From: Flavobacterium gawalongense
GTDB lineage: Bacteria; Bacteroidota; Bacteroidia; Flavobacteriales; Flavobacteriaceae
Direction of reading: 5' to 3'
Assembly: GCF_007097265.1 (NCBI RefSeq)
Contig: NZ_VJZP01000023.1
Location: 1-64,000, forward strand
DNA: 64,000 bases
The notes beneath the pieces are model-generated. The model saw only the letters and a list, made by a program, of their open reading frames with translations. It ran no database searches and had not been told where the DNA came from. Within the stretch, counting starts at the first letter, position 1; the number at the start of each line of letters is the position of its first letter. The position numbers and the translations under genes are program-made. Of the stretch, positions 25,954 to 34,914 are shown piece after piece.

Positions 25954-26457
25954 TTATTTTAAACTTTCTGCGAGCTTGTCAAAAGATTCGTTCCAGCTAG
26001 CATTGGTTAAATCGGTCATTTTACCTGATGGAATCCCCACATGAGTAAGAGTCATTTTTGTTTTAGCGTCATGCTCTTCAAATGTCACCGTTACCTGTAA
26101 TTCTAACGGGAAACCTTCCATTCCATAATAAGTTGACGGAACTAGATTTCCTTTCTCATCTGCAAAGGAGTCCGTGTATACAATTTGCTCCATGGGAACA
26201 ATTTCGGTAAAGGTTCCAGTACCCCAAAAATCCTGACCCTCAGGGGATCGCATACAGTAAAGATATTTGCCCCCAACTTTAAAATCGATTTTACAGAATG
26301 GACAAGTAAAATTTTTGGGTCCCCACCACTTCATGAATTTTTCAGGATCAGTCCAGGCTTTCCAAACAAGCGCTTGGGTTGCATTAAATTCTCTTATAAT
26401 TAAGAGTTTTTGTTTGTTGGATTCAGTGGTCATTGTTGTCTGATTTTTTGTTTCCAT
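25954..26457 (-). CDS. SRPBCC / AHSA1-domain protein
   Basis: 167 residues. The AHSA1 pattern runs through most of the chain: REFNATQALVWKAWTDPEKF, KWWGPKNFTCP, DFKVGGKYLYCMRSPEG and the C-terminal helix SWNESFDKLAESLK. Proteins of this type bind hydrophobic ligands or, as Aha1-like domains, assist chaperones; in bacteria most have no known ligand. Transcribed alone. Confidence 0.88.
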   Translation of the reverse strand: METKNQTTMTTESNKQKLLIIREFNATQALVWKAWTDPEKFMKWWGPKNFTCPFCKIDFKVGGKYLYCMRSPEGQDFWGTGTFTEIVPMEQIVYTDSFADEKGNLVPSTYYGMEGFPLELQVTVTFEEHDAKTKMTLTHVGIPSGKMTDLTNASWNESFDKLAESLK

Positions 26458-26824
26458 TTTTACAGTTTTTAATTATTATACTTATATTATGTAGAGCATA
26501 TAAAATTAGATAAAATTAATATAGTCGTCTGTTAATTAAATGTTTATGTGTATGTAAGAGGTAAGTATTCTAAAAATTAAGGAATATCTCTCAAGATTAT
26601 AATTTGATGTTTTTATAGGGGTTGATTGTTTTTTTGGATTTATTTTAAGTGAAATCACGTGTCTGATTTTGTAATAAAAATTCTTTTCTAAGAAGAAGAT
26701 TTTTGTTTTAAAAATTGTCAGATGGAAATTACCAATACGAATATATTTTTTGTAATTTTAACACTCAAAATTTTGTTATAAATATTTAAAAATCAAGATA
26801 TTGTAAAAAAAATTATTTGTAATT
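26458..26824. other. AT-rich intergenic region
   Basis: I see no open frame of credible length, no tRNA and no strong palindrome here. The right end, just before 26825, reads like the coding start of the Met-rich relic with its ATG lost. Confidence 0.4.
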
Positions 26825-26974
26825 ATGGTAATTGCTATATGCTCTTTAGGAGTTGTAGCTCAAGAAAATAAAATGATGAAAATGAAAGACCATGTGATGA
26901 TGAAAAATGGAGACAAAATGTATATGAACGGAATGATGAAAAAAAGAAAAATGGAAAAAAAGAGTAGTTATTAA
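26825..26974 (+). pseudogene. Small Met/Lys-rich exported protein, probably a relic
   Basis: 49 codons: MVIAICSLGVVAQ, then a Met/Lys-rich stretch (KDHVMMKNGDKMYMNGMMKK). The hydrophobic start is too short for a signal peptide, and the upstream bases would encode KKLFVI in the same frame behind an in-frame TAA. The original start has therefore probably been mutated. Such Met-rich exported proteins (DUF6799-like) can bind metal. Not confidently functional. Confidence 0.35.
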
Positions 26975-27168
26975 AAAAGGAATAAAACGGAGTAACTATT
27001 CTTAGGAATAGAAAAGAGGTGTCCTTTATCAGATTTATAAAAGATAAATTCTTTTATAAAGACGCTTATTCACTTCCAATGGTGGCAATCCTATTTGCCC
27101 ACTGCCGATAATTATTTTTTTTCGGCGCTTATTTTAATCTTGTATGGAGGCGTAATAACCAAGTAATT

Positions 27169-28137
27169 ATGAGTGATAACACCATTACCATTGGGTTAAC
27201 AGGGGACGTGATGATAGGCAGAGGTGTCAATGCAACTATCAGTAATAACGGATATGCCTATCCTTGGGGAAATGTGTTGCCGGTATTAAAAAATACGGAT
27301 ATCAATATCATTAACTTGGAAGCCGCACTGACTAACAGTACTAAAAAAATTTTCAAGACCTTTAATTTTAAAGCAACTCCTGATAGAATTAAAACCCTGA
27401 CAGTTGCCAATATAACAGTTGCCAACATCGCCAATAATCATATATTAGATTTTTCAGAAGAAGGGTTAATTGAAACCATTCAAACTCTAAATGCGGCTGG
27501 TATACTACATGCCGGCGCAGGAATGAATGAAAATGAAGCCGAAAAGCCAGTTATTCTCACTACCAAAAATAATACGCTGGGAGTGCTGGGTTTTACAGAT
27601 AATGAACCTAGGTGGAAGGCTGGGATTTCTGCTTGTGGCGTTAATTATATTGATATTTCTAATGAGAATGACTGCAATAAGGCATTGACGGCTATAGCGA
27701 AATTGCGTAAAGAAACAGACATTGTTATTGTCAGTATTCACTGGGGACCTAATATGAATGAGGAGCCTGAAAGGCATTTCGTTGATTTTGCGCATGCGAT
27801 GATTGATCACGGGGCAGCAATTATTCATGGTCATAGTGCACATAATTTCCAAGGCATAGAAGTATACAACCATAAATTGATTCTGTATGATACAGGAGAT
27901 TTTGTCGATGATTACGTAGTTGACCCTTATTTAAAAAATGACCATTCCTTTTTCTTTAAGGTGGAAGTTTCTAAACAGCGAATTGAAAAGGTAGTACTCA
28001 TTCCAGTTTTGATTTCAAAGTATCAGGTGAATCTTGCCATAGGTGAAGATTACAAATGGTGTATCCAGCGCATGCAACAGTTGTCTGCAAAATTTGGAAC
28101 AAAACTGAGCGATAAAGGCGAAGTGTTATTATTTTAA
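27169..28137 (+). CDS. CapA-family (PGA_cap) metallophosphatase-like protein
   Basis: 322 residues. The CapA fold is seen in LTGDVMIGRGVNA, IINLEAALTNS, VANIANNHILDF, VSIHWGPNMNEEPERHF and IIHGHSAHNFQGIEVY, which carry the His/Asp/Asn metal ligands of the calcineurin-like family. It lacks a signal peptide and the rest of a poly-gamma-glutamate capsule operon, so its role is open. It could be an orphan hydrolase acquired on its own, given the accessory-gene surroundings. Confidence 0.88.
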   Translation: MSDNTITIGLTGDVMIGRGVNATISNNGYAYPWGNVLPVLKNTDINIINLEAALTNSTKKIFKTFNFKATPDRIKTLTVANITVANIANNHILDFSEEGLIETIQTLNAAGILHAGAGMNENEAEKPVILTTKNNTLGVLGFTDNEPRWKAGISACGVNYIDISNENDCNKALTAIAKLRKETDIVIVSIHWGPNMNEEPERHFVDFAHAMIDHGAAIIHGHSAHNFQGIEVYNHKLILYDTGDFVDDYVVDPYLKNDHSFFFKVEVSKQRIEKVVLIPVLISKYQVNLAIGEDYKWCIQRMQQLSAKFGTKLSDKGEVLLF

Positions 28138-28509
28138 AACCATTAAAACGAAAGCGTTTTATATTTTTAAAGTATTTGGGGATTATTAGAACGTTTCATT
28201 TTTAGCAATTACTTGAAGTTATTGGGTTTAGTACTTAATTTTATTCGGAGAATGGACTTCAAATTTGCACAAAACTTTTCTACCAAGCACTGGACCGCCA
28301 TTTTTGAATAGGTGTTGTTATGCGTTTGCCCTTATTTCATCCGATTTGGGATAATTAAATACTATTTTATATCAAAATTCACCTCCCATTTATTTCTTAA
28401 CTAAAGTCAATGAGAGAACAGTTTACGACAAGTAATTTTGCCTAGTAGAATTAGTAGAAGACAATCTATTAAAAAGTAATTAAAATAAATGAATTTTAAA
28501 ATTGGCAAA
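28138..28509. other. Gene-free region between capA-like and oxidoreductase genes
   Basis: No frame of useful length. A small palindrome (AACGAAAGCGTTT, about 28147) follows the capA-like stop. The stretch 28300-28345 (around ACCGCCATTTTTGAATAGG then TGTTGTTATGCG) looks like a conserved non-coding boundary rather than random DNA. I cannot show an inverted repeat strong enough to call it an attachment site. Confidence 0.35.
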
Positions 28510-29472
28510 ATGAAAGCAATTGTGTACACAAAATACGGCCCGCCAGAGGTTCTTGCTCTTAAAGATGTAGAAAAACCAATGCCTAAAGAGAATGAAATTC
28601 TGATACGAATTCTTGCAACCGCAGTAAACTCAGGGGACTGGAGACTACGTAAAGCGGACCCGTTTGCATTAAGATTGTTCTTTGGTTTAACGAAACCCAA
28701 AACGAATATTCTAGGAGGGGTTCTTTCAGGTGAAATTGAAGCAATAGGCAAAGATGTAAAACGCTTTAAGGTTGGTAGTCCAGTTTTTGGTACTACAGGA
28801 ATGAGTTTTGGTGCTTATGCGGAATATAAATGTTTGCCAGAAAATGGTGTTTTGGCATTAAAACCCAATAATATATCCCATATGGAGGCCGCAGTTATTC
28901 CATTTGGAGGAACAACAGCACTGCATTTTCTTAAAAAAGCGAATATTCAGCGTGGACAAAAAGTTCTTATCTACGGTGCATCAGGAGCTGTAGGAACTGC
29001 TGCAGTACAACTTGCAAAGTATTTTGGAGCGAATGTTACAGGAGTCTGTAGTACATTGAATATTGAAATGGTAAAATCTTTGGGAGCAGATAACGTAATA
29101 GATTACACCAAAGAAGATTTTACTCAAAACGGTGAAACTTACGATGTAATTTTTGATACGGTAAATAAGATTTCTTTTTACTGTAGCTTAAAGTCTCTCA
29201 TTAAAAGTGGCATCTTGATTTTAAGTGCAGCTGGAATGTCTGAGATGTTTCAAGGGATATGGACTTCAATGACCAGTACCAAGAAAGTGCTGACAGGTGT
29301 AATCAGTGAAAAAGCTGAAGATATGATTTTTCTTAAAGAACTTATTGAGGCTGGCAAACTAAAATCGGTCATTGATAGAACTTATCCTTTAGAACAGATT
29401 GCCATAGCACACACTTATGTTGAGAAAGGACACAAAAAAGGAAATGTAGCAATAGTATTGACCGACAAGTAA
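28510..29472 (+). CDS. Zinc-free MDR-family NAD(P)H oxidoreductase
   Basis: 320 residues from [14 protein letters not shown]; an ATG 21 bases upstream is possible. The medium-chain dehydrogenase fold is clear: [37 protein letters not shown] and the nucleotide-binding [20 protein letters not shown]. The catalytic-zinc Cys/His set is absent, so it belongs with quinone reductase-like enzymes. Substrate unknown. A convergent Crp-like regulator gene follows. Confidence 0.88.
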   Translation: MKAIVYTKYGPPEVLALKDVEKPMPKENEILIRILATAVNSGDWRLRKADPFALRLFFGLTKPKTNILGGVLSGEIEAIGKDVKRFKVGSPVFGTTGMSFGAYAEYKCLPENGVLALKPNNISHMEAAVIPFGGTTALHFLKKANIQRGQKVLIYGASGAVGTAAVQLAKYFGANVTGVCSTLNIEMVKSLGADNVIDYTKEDFTQNGETYDVIFDTVNKISFYCSLKSLIKSGILILSAAGMSEMFQGIWTSMTSTKKVLTGVISEKAEDMIFLKELIEAGKLKSVIDRTYPLEQIAIAHTYVEKGHKKGNVAIVLTDK

Positions 29473-29500
29473 TACCGATACTAAGTTGACAAGGTCTGGT

Positions 29501-30079
29501 TTATTTTTTCAAAGTAACTCTTTTTTTAATTCTACTTAATGATTCAGGTTTAATCCCAAGATAACTTGCTATTTGATATTGTGGTATTATTTGAAATAAA
29601 TCGGGTCTTGATTTTAATAATTTTATATAGCGTTGTTCTGGTGAGTCTGTAGTATAAGACGCCATTATTTCCTGTTGTTCTGCAAATATTTTTTCCATTA
29701 CTTTTCTCGAAATCGTTTCAAGTTTCGGGAATCGTTTATACAAATCTTCTTCTTTTTCTCTATTGCCAACTACCAAAACAGTGTCTATACAACACGCCAT
29801 ATAATGGGTCGAAGGACTATTTTTACTAAAGCTATTTAAAGAAATTACCCATTGTTCTTCAGTAAAAAAATTGTTGGTTTTTTCTTCTCCGTCAACTAAA
29901 AAATATTGCCGAACACAGCCTTCTAAAACAAAATATGCTTCTGTCGATATTTGCCCTTCTTTTAGCAAAATAGTTCCCTTTTTGAACTGTTGAATGTTCA
30001 TAGTTTCAGCAATGGCCTCTGATTCTTCATCTGAAAGTATCATAATTTCGGAAAAATATTTTATTAGTTTGTTGTGCAT
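29501..30079 (-). CDS. Crp/Fnr-family transcriptional regulator
   Basis: 192 residues from the ATG at 30079 (MHNKLIKYFSEI); the longer upstream frame is basic and unlike the family. A cyclic-nucleotide-binding fold (QFKKGTILLKEGQISTEAYFVLEGCVRQYF) is followed by a C-terminal helix-turn-helix (IASYLGIKPESLSRIKKR). The cNMP ligand residues are not conserved enough to name an effector. It faces the oxidoreductase gene and may regulate it. Confidence 0.88.
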   Translation of the reverse strand: MHNKLIKYFSEIMILSDEESEAIAETMNIQQFKKGTILLKEGQISTEAYFVLEGCVRQYFLVDGEEKTNNFFTEEQWVISLNSFSKNSPSTHYMACCIDTVLVVGNREKEEDLYKRFPKLETISRKVMEKIFAEQQEIMASYTTDSPEQRYIKLLKSRPDLFQIIPQYQIASYLGIKPESLSRIKKRVTLKK

Positions 30080-30296
30080 TTTCGTTTTTTTAAGTTGCCG
30101 CATAAAGTCCCTGAGGCTTTGCCTGGGTTTTGGGATTAAATTTAGATTTATTTTTCGGATAAACACTTTTAATTCAAATACAAGACCGACTTTAAAATTA
30201 AGCCTAAAAACCAAATCTGGCGAAACCGATATTAGCTGTTAAACCCGAAGAACTCATGATTTAAAAGTAAGACTCGTTTGAAACTAAACCATAAAA

Positions 30297-30319
30297 AAAG
30301 CCTGCACTAGGCAGGCTTT
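30297..30319 (-). terminator. Terminator of the second DUF892 gene
   Basis: Stem AAAGCCTGC/GCAGGCTTT (30297-30305 with 30311-30319), with a T tract on the minus strand. It has the same arms as the terminator of the first DUF892 gene, with a different loop. Confidence 0.8.
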
Positions 30320-30381
30320 AGATCTGAAAAACAGTAAATGATTACTGATCCTTAATCAAAATTACTTTTTAATATTTACAA

Positions 30382-30933
30382 TTAAATCTGCTTCTGAGCA
30401 TTAAAATTGATGTTAGATTGAGCAATTTCGTTCAAAGCAGCATCCGCTTTTTTCTGTTCATTTAGAGTCATGGCGAGCAAATTTGCGGCTTTGTTTTCAC
30501 CAAGATTTTCTGCAAATGAATGTAAAGCATCATAGGTAGCAATTTCATATTGTTTTAACTTTTGTCCAGCGGCAATAATTCCAGCATCACGCATGGCACC
30601 TATTTCGGTCTTTGCTATTATGCCCTTACTCTCTTCTATTAATCCTTCTATAGCTTCACTTTTTTTTGCAACGGCTTTGATACCCTTAGATTCAAATATT
30701 TCTTCCAAGCGGGAAACATGTTCTTTCGTTTCAGTCAAATGATTTTGTAAGGTGTTGGCTAATTCTGGTGATGAAGCATTTTTCACCATATTCGGTAAGG
30801 TTTTAATCAATGCTTTTTCTGCTGAGTAAATGTCTTTCAACCCAACTTCAAATAAGTCTCTTAAATTATATGCTTCTTCTGATTTTACTTCCGCAACTTC
30901 TTTAGCTTCTTGTTTTCTATATGTAGTTCCCAT
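30382..30933 (-). CDS. DUF892 (YciE-like) ferritin-like protein, copy 2
   Basis: 183 residues, a clear paralog of the protein at 18731-19300: LRDLFEVGLKDIYSAEKAL, PNMVKNASSPELANTL, SRLEEIFESKGI and AGIIAAGQKLKQYEIATY line up one to one. The non-coding flanks match too, so a segment including promoter and terminator was duplicated. Probably a stress-induced ferritin-like protein; the two copies may differ in timing. Confidence 0.88.
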   Translation of the reverse strand: MGTTYRKQEAKEVAEVKSEEAYNLRDLFEVGLKDIYSAEKALIKTLPNMVKNASSPELANTLQNHLTETKEHVSRLEEIFESKGIKAVAKKSEAIEGLIEESKGIIAKTEIGAMRDAGIIAAGQKLKQYEIATYDALHSFAENLGENKAANLLAMTLNEQKKADAALNEIAQSNINFNAQKQI

Positions 30934-31244
30934 AATAATTATTTTAATTTTTTGAGTGGTATAAAATTGTATCTAATATCTTAATAAATTAATAATTTTA
31001 TTTCGGGTGTAATTTACAATTTATACACTCTGGTTTATATATTGTAAATTTAGTTAAATTATGAACTAAGTAAATGTTAATTAACTAATTATAAATACGA
31101 ATAGTATGATTTAACTAAAAATTTAGATTGCAATTACATAATTAGATTTTGAGGTTTTTAGTGAGATTTGTTTCGTTTGATTGCTATCGGGAGTTGAGTA
31201 AGATTAAGGGGGGAAACTGCCAGTGGCTGTCAGGTATTTTATTT
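30934..31244. other. AT-rich region upstream of the DUF892 gene
   Basis: Contains the promoter-side sequence shared with the first DUF892 gene (around 31076-31112, TTAATTAACTAATTATAAA then ATACGAATAGTATGATTT). No coding frame is visible. Confidence 0.4.
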
Positions 31245-31378
31245 GCGTGAGGGATAGCAGTGAAAATCCTCCCGATTTTTCTTCGGGAGATTACTTCACC
31301 TAGTCGTTATTTTTAATAGGTGTTCAGTGAACTTCGTTTGCAACGAATAGCCCGACCCGCTTTTTCAGCGGGTCACGC
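31245..31378. ncRNA. Candidate structured intergenic element
   Basis: GCGTGA (31245-31250) can pair with TCACGC (31373-31378). Inside are the hairpins CTCCCG/CGGGAG around 31268-31289, TTCGTTTGCAACGAA (31333-31347) and GACCCGC/GCGGGTC (31354-31360 with 31368-31374). The last overlaps the closing stem by two bases. The block starts with a purine-rich GAGGGATAGCAG. No protein is encoded. It may be a repeated palindromic element or a small RNA; expression is unknown. Confidence 0.35.
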
Positions 31379-31630
31379 CCAAATTCTGAATTTTAGAAGG
31401 TTGATTTGATTCAAAAAGCGCTTTGGAAACCCTTGCTAAATGTGAATTCCCAAATCTTAATTAAATTTTTAAATTATGTAATTATCTAATTTTCAAATTA
31501 ACCTATCTTTGCCGTCCCGAACGGTCGGGAGAAAAACGTGTTTATGAAATAAGCTATGATAAATGTTAATGGAGAAAAAGATTTTATTGGCGAATTGCAT
31601 CTGACCGAAAAAAAACAATAAAAGAAACAG

Positions 31631-32761
31631 ATGAATTTTGATTTATTAAAAAAAGATCCGCAGTCCAAAGCCAGAGCGGGAACTGTTACCACTGATCACG
31701 GTGTGATTGAAACCCCAATTTTTATGCCTGTTGGTACCGTTGGTTCCGTAAAAGGCGTGCATCAACGAGAATTGAAAGACGATATAAACCCAGATATTAT
31801 CTTGGGAAATACCTACCATTTATACTTGCGACCACAAACCGAAATCCTCGAGAAAGCGGGTGGTTTGCATAAATTCATGAACTGGGACCGCAATATTTTG
31901 ACGGATTCCGGTGGCTACCAAGTGTATTCCCTTTCGGCCAACCGAAAAATTAAGGAGGAAGGCGTGAAGTTCAAATCGCATATTGACGGTTCGTACCACT
32001 TTTTTACGCCGGAGAATGTGATGGAAATTCAGCGTACCATTGGTGCCGATATTATCATGGCTTTTGACGAGTGCACGCCTTATCCTTGTGATTATCGCTA
32101 TGCACAACGCTCGATGCACATGACGCACCGTTGGCTGGATCGCTGCATCAATCATTTAGATTCGCAGCCTTTTAAATACGGTTACGAACAAACCTTTTTT
32201 CCAATTGTTCAAGGAAGTACGTACAAAGATTTACGAAGACAATCTGCAGAATATATTGCGAATTCAGGTCAGCAGGGAAATGCCATTGGCGGACTTTCAG
32301 TAGGGGAACCTGCCGAGGAAATGTATGCGATGACTGAAGTAGTTTGTGAAATTTTACCCGAAGACAAGCCGCGATACCTAATGGGCGTGGGAACTCCGAT
32401 AAATATTCTCGAAAATATTGCTCTTGGAATTGACATGTTCGACTGTGTGATGCCTACGCGTAATGCCAGAAACGGAATGTTGTTTACAGCGAATGGTTCA
32501 ATCAATATCAAAAACAAAAAGTGGGAAGATGATTTTTCGCCTATTGACGAAATGGGTATCACTTACGTTGATACGGAATATACTAAAGCGTATTTACGTC
32601 ACCTTTTTGCCGCCAATGAATACCTGGGAAAACAAATTGCTACAATCCATAATCTTGGTTTTTACATGTGGTTGGTTCGTGAGGCCAGAAAACATATCTT
32701 AGCAGGCGATTTTAGACCTTGGAAAGAAATGATGGTGAAGAATATGAGCCAACGTTTGTAA
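31631..32761 (+). CDS. tgt: tRNA-guanine transglycosylase
   Basis: 376 residues. It exchanges guanine 34 for preQ1 in His, Asp, Asn and Tyr tRNAs. Motifs: LTDSGGYQVYSL, IMAFDECTPYP, GGLSVGEP and DMFDCVMPTRNARNG (the last carrying the nucleophilic Asp). The usual zinc site Cys-X-Cys-X2-Cys is absent: after FSPIDEMG the chain reads ITYVDTEYTKAYLRHL. Only the later His in TIHNLGF remains. TATCTTTG at 31504-31511 is a likely -7 promoter box. Confidence 0.93.
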   Translation: MNFDLLKKDPQSKARAGTVTTDHGVIETPIFMPVGTVGSVKGVHQRELKDDINPDIILGNTYHLYLRPQTEILEKAGGLHKFMNWDRNILTDSGGYQVYSLSANRKIKEEGVKFKSHIDGSYHFFTPENVMEIQRTIGADIIMAFDECTPYPCDYRYAQRSMHMTHRWLDRCINHLDSQPFKYGYEQTFFPIVQGSTYKDLRRQSAEYIANSGQQGNAIGGLSVGEPAEEMYAMTEVVCEILPEDKPRYLMGVGTPINILENIALGIDMFDCVMPTRNARNGMLFTANGSINIKNKKWEDDFSPIDEMGITYVDTEYTKAYLRHLFAANEYLGKQIATIHNLGFYMWLVREARKHILAGDFRPWKEMMVKNMSQRL

Positions 32762-32800
32762 AAAAAATGTTTAAAGTTTAAGGTTTAATGTTGCATAACT

Positions 32801-32833
32801 AACTTTAAACTTTTAAACTTTAAACTTTAAACT
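32801..32833. repeat. Tandem TTTAAAC repeat
   Basis: Several near-perfect copies of a 7-mer (CTTTAAA) in a row before lptG. A complementary GTTTAAAGTTTAA lies at 32769-32781, so the tgt-lptG gap can fold into an AT-rich hairpin. Confidence 0.6.
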
Positions 32834-32840
32834 TTTTTAA

Positions 32841-33926
32841 ATGACAATAATTGACAAGTACATCCTAAAAAGATATTTAGCCACTTTTGTGGTTATGTTG
32901 TTGATGTTTATACCTATTGGGATTATTATTGATGTTTCGGAGAAGATTAATAAAATGATAGAGAACAAAGTTCCATTCGTGGAAATTGCTGCCTATTATT
33001 ATAATTTCACGATTTATTTTGCCAATTCCTTATTCCCGATTTTTTTATTTTTATCCATTATTTGGTTTACCTCAAAATTAGCCAATAACACGGAGATTAT
33101 CGCCATTTTGAGTTCGGGTATTTCTTTCACCCGATTTTTGAGACCTTACATTATTGGGGCTTCCATTATTTCTGTTTTTGTTTTATTGATGGGATTCTTT
33201 GTCGTTCCCGCTGCCAGCGAAGGTTTTAATAACTTTAGATATACGTACCTGAAGACGGGAGGAAAAGAGGCTATGCGGGGAGATAACACGGATGTATACC
33301 GACAAATTAGCGATAATGAATTTATCTATGTAAACAGCTTTAATACTTTATCAAAGACTGCTTTTAATTTTTCATTGGAAAAGTTCAATAAAGAGAAACT
33401 GGAGTATAAAATTACTGCAAGCAGAATCAAATGGAATCCAAAGGATAAAACCTATACCATGTATGATTATACCAAAAGAACGGTAGGGGAATTTGGCGAC
33501 AAAATTGAAAAAGCACCTCAAAAAGATGCCCGTTTTAGGTTTGATCTGGAGGATTTAACCCCTGTGGTATATATTGCTGAAACATTGAGTTTGAATAAGC
33601 TGATTAAGTTTATTGACAAGGAAAAAAAACGGGGCTCGTCTAATATCAATGTGTATTTAGTGGTGCTGTATAAAAAATTCAGTGTTCCGGTTTCGGCATT
33701 TATTCTTACCATAATTGCGGTTTCGGTTTCATCCATGAAACGAAGAGGCGGAATGGGAATCAACTTGGCGATAGGAATTGCATTAGCTTTTGCCTTTGTC
33801 TTCTTTGATAAAATTTTTGGCGTATTGGCCGAAAAATCAAGTATTCCTCCCATGTTGGCAGTTTGGTTGCCCAATGTTGCTTTTGGGGTATTAGCCATTT
33901 ATTTATTACGAAATGCAAAACGATAA
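32841..33926 (+). CDS. lptG: LptF/LptG-family (YjgP/YjgQ) permease
   Basis: 361 residues with six membrane segments and a periplasmic beta-domain between the third and fourth (RGDNTDVYRQISDNEFIYVN). The start IIDKYILKRYLATFVVMLL is typical. In the Lpt bridge this permease extracts lipopolysaccharide from the inner membrane, working with an LptF partner and LptB, which are not in the window. The 3' end overlaps the DMT transporter gene by 14 bases. LptG rather than LptF is my best reading of the pair. Confidence 0.85.
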   Translation: MTIIDKYILKRYLATFVVMLLMFIPIGIIIDVSEKINKMIENKVPFVEIAAYYYNFTIYFANSLFPIFLFLSIIWFTSKLANNTEIIAILSSGISFTRFLRPYIIGASIISVFVLLMGFFVVPAASEGFNNFRYTYLKTGGKEAMRGDNTDVYRQISDNEFIYVNSFNTLSKTAFNFSLEKFNKEKLEYKITASRIKWNPKDKTYTMYDYTKRTVGEFGDKIEKAPQKDARFRFDLEDLTPVVYIAETLSLNKLIKFIDKEKKRGSSNINVYLVVLYKKFSVPVSAFILTIIAVSVSSMKRRGGMGINLAIGIALAFAFVFFDKIFGVLAEKSSIPPMLAVWLPNVAFGVLAIYLLRNAKR

Positions 33927-34800
33927 ATTGCAGCCTTATTTAAACCTGCATCTGATTGTTTTTATTTGGGGTTTTACCGCTATTTTAGGCGCTTTAATCA
34001 CCATAACAGCCGATGCTTTGGTTTGGTACCGCATGTTTTTTGCAAGCGTTTTTTTATCGCTGTTTATTGTATTCAAAAGAAAATCATTTAGAATCCCTTT
34101 AAAATCCTTCTTAAAATTAATTTTTGTAGGGTTATTAATCGCGCTGCATTGGATCACTTTTTTCAAAGCGATTCATGTTTCCAATGTTTCCATTACACTT
34201 TCGGTTTTCTCTTTGGGCGCTTTTTTTGCATCGCTGCTGGAACCTATTTTTTACGGCAGAAAAGTACTTTGGTATGAAGTGTTTTTTGGGCTCATTATTA
34301 TCGCTGGATTGGCATTGATCATGAAAGTGGAGGTCAATTATTTGGAAGGTATGTTATACGCTTTGGTGTCCATAATATTAGGGGTTTTGTTTACGCTGAT
34401 GAACGGAAAACTGATAGAAAATCACGATCCTTCCGTGATATCATTTTATGAATTCATGGCAGGTGTATTCTTTATTACAGTTTACTTTTTATTTCAGCAA
34501 AAATTCACGTTAGATTTCTTTGTTTTGACTTTCAATAATTGGGTTTTAATTTTGATTTTAGCTTCTATTTGCACCGCTTATGCCTTTACTGCTTCGGTGA
34601 AAGTCATGCAAAAACTGACGCCCTATACCGTAATGCTGACGACTAATCTAGAGCCGGTTTATGGGATTGTTTTGGCCTATTTTATCCTTGGTGGAAAAGA
34701 AAAAATGAGCTTTGAATTCTATATCGGAGCCGTTATAATTGTGATCACAGTAATCCTAAACGGTGTGATTAAACACTATCAAAAGGACAAAATAGAATAA
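33913..34800 (+). CDS. DMT-superfamily (EamA) transporter
   Basis: 295 residues with ten predicted membrane helices arranged as two EamA repeats (first near FIWGFTAILGALITI, second near ILASICTAYAFTASVKVMQKL). The segment LTPYTVMLTTNLEPVYGIV is characteristic of EamA. A metabolite exporter, with the substrate not visible. Its start lies within the end of lptG. Confidence 0.9.
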   Translation: MQNDKLQPYLNLHLIVFIWGFTAILGALITITADALVWYRMFFASVFLSLFIVFKRKSFRIPLKSFLKLIFVGLLIALHWITFFKAIHVSNVSITLSVFSLGAFFASLLEPIFYGRKVLWYEVFFGLIIIAGLALIMKVEVNYLEGMLYALVSIILGVLFTLMNGKLIENHDPSVISFYEFMAGVFFITVYFLFQQKFTLDFFVLTFNNWVLILILASICTAYAFTASVKVMQKLTPYTVMLTTNLEPVYGIVLAYFILGGKEKMSFEFYIGAVIIVITVILNGVIKHYQKDKIE

Positions 34801-34914
34801 GTTCCTCAAAGTTTGATGAAGCAAACTTTTGCACATAAATATGAAATTTACCTTTTTGAACGATTTAAAATTTTATCTTTGCCGTTCCAAATAAAAATAA
34901 AACGCAGAAATCCT

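Noticed and set aside
27020..27130. Possible gene fragment upstream of the CapA-like gene
   Set aside because: A short frame (KDAYSLPMVAILFAHCR) resembles coding sequence but ends quickly, and I recognise no family.
28300..28345. Integron attC site
   Set aside because: I could not find the paired core sites or a convincing inverted repeat, and no integrase is in the window. Kept only as a low-interest observation.
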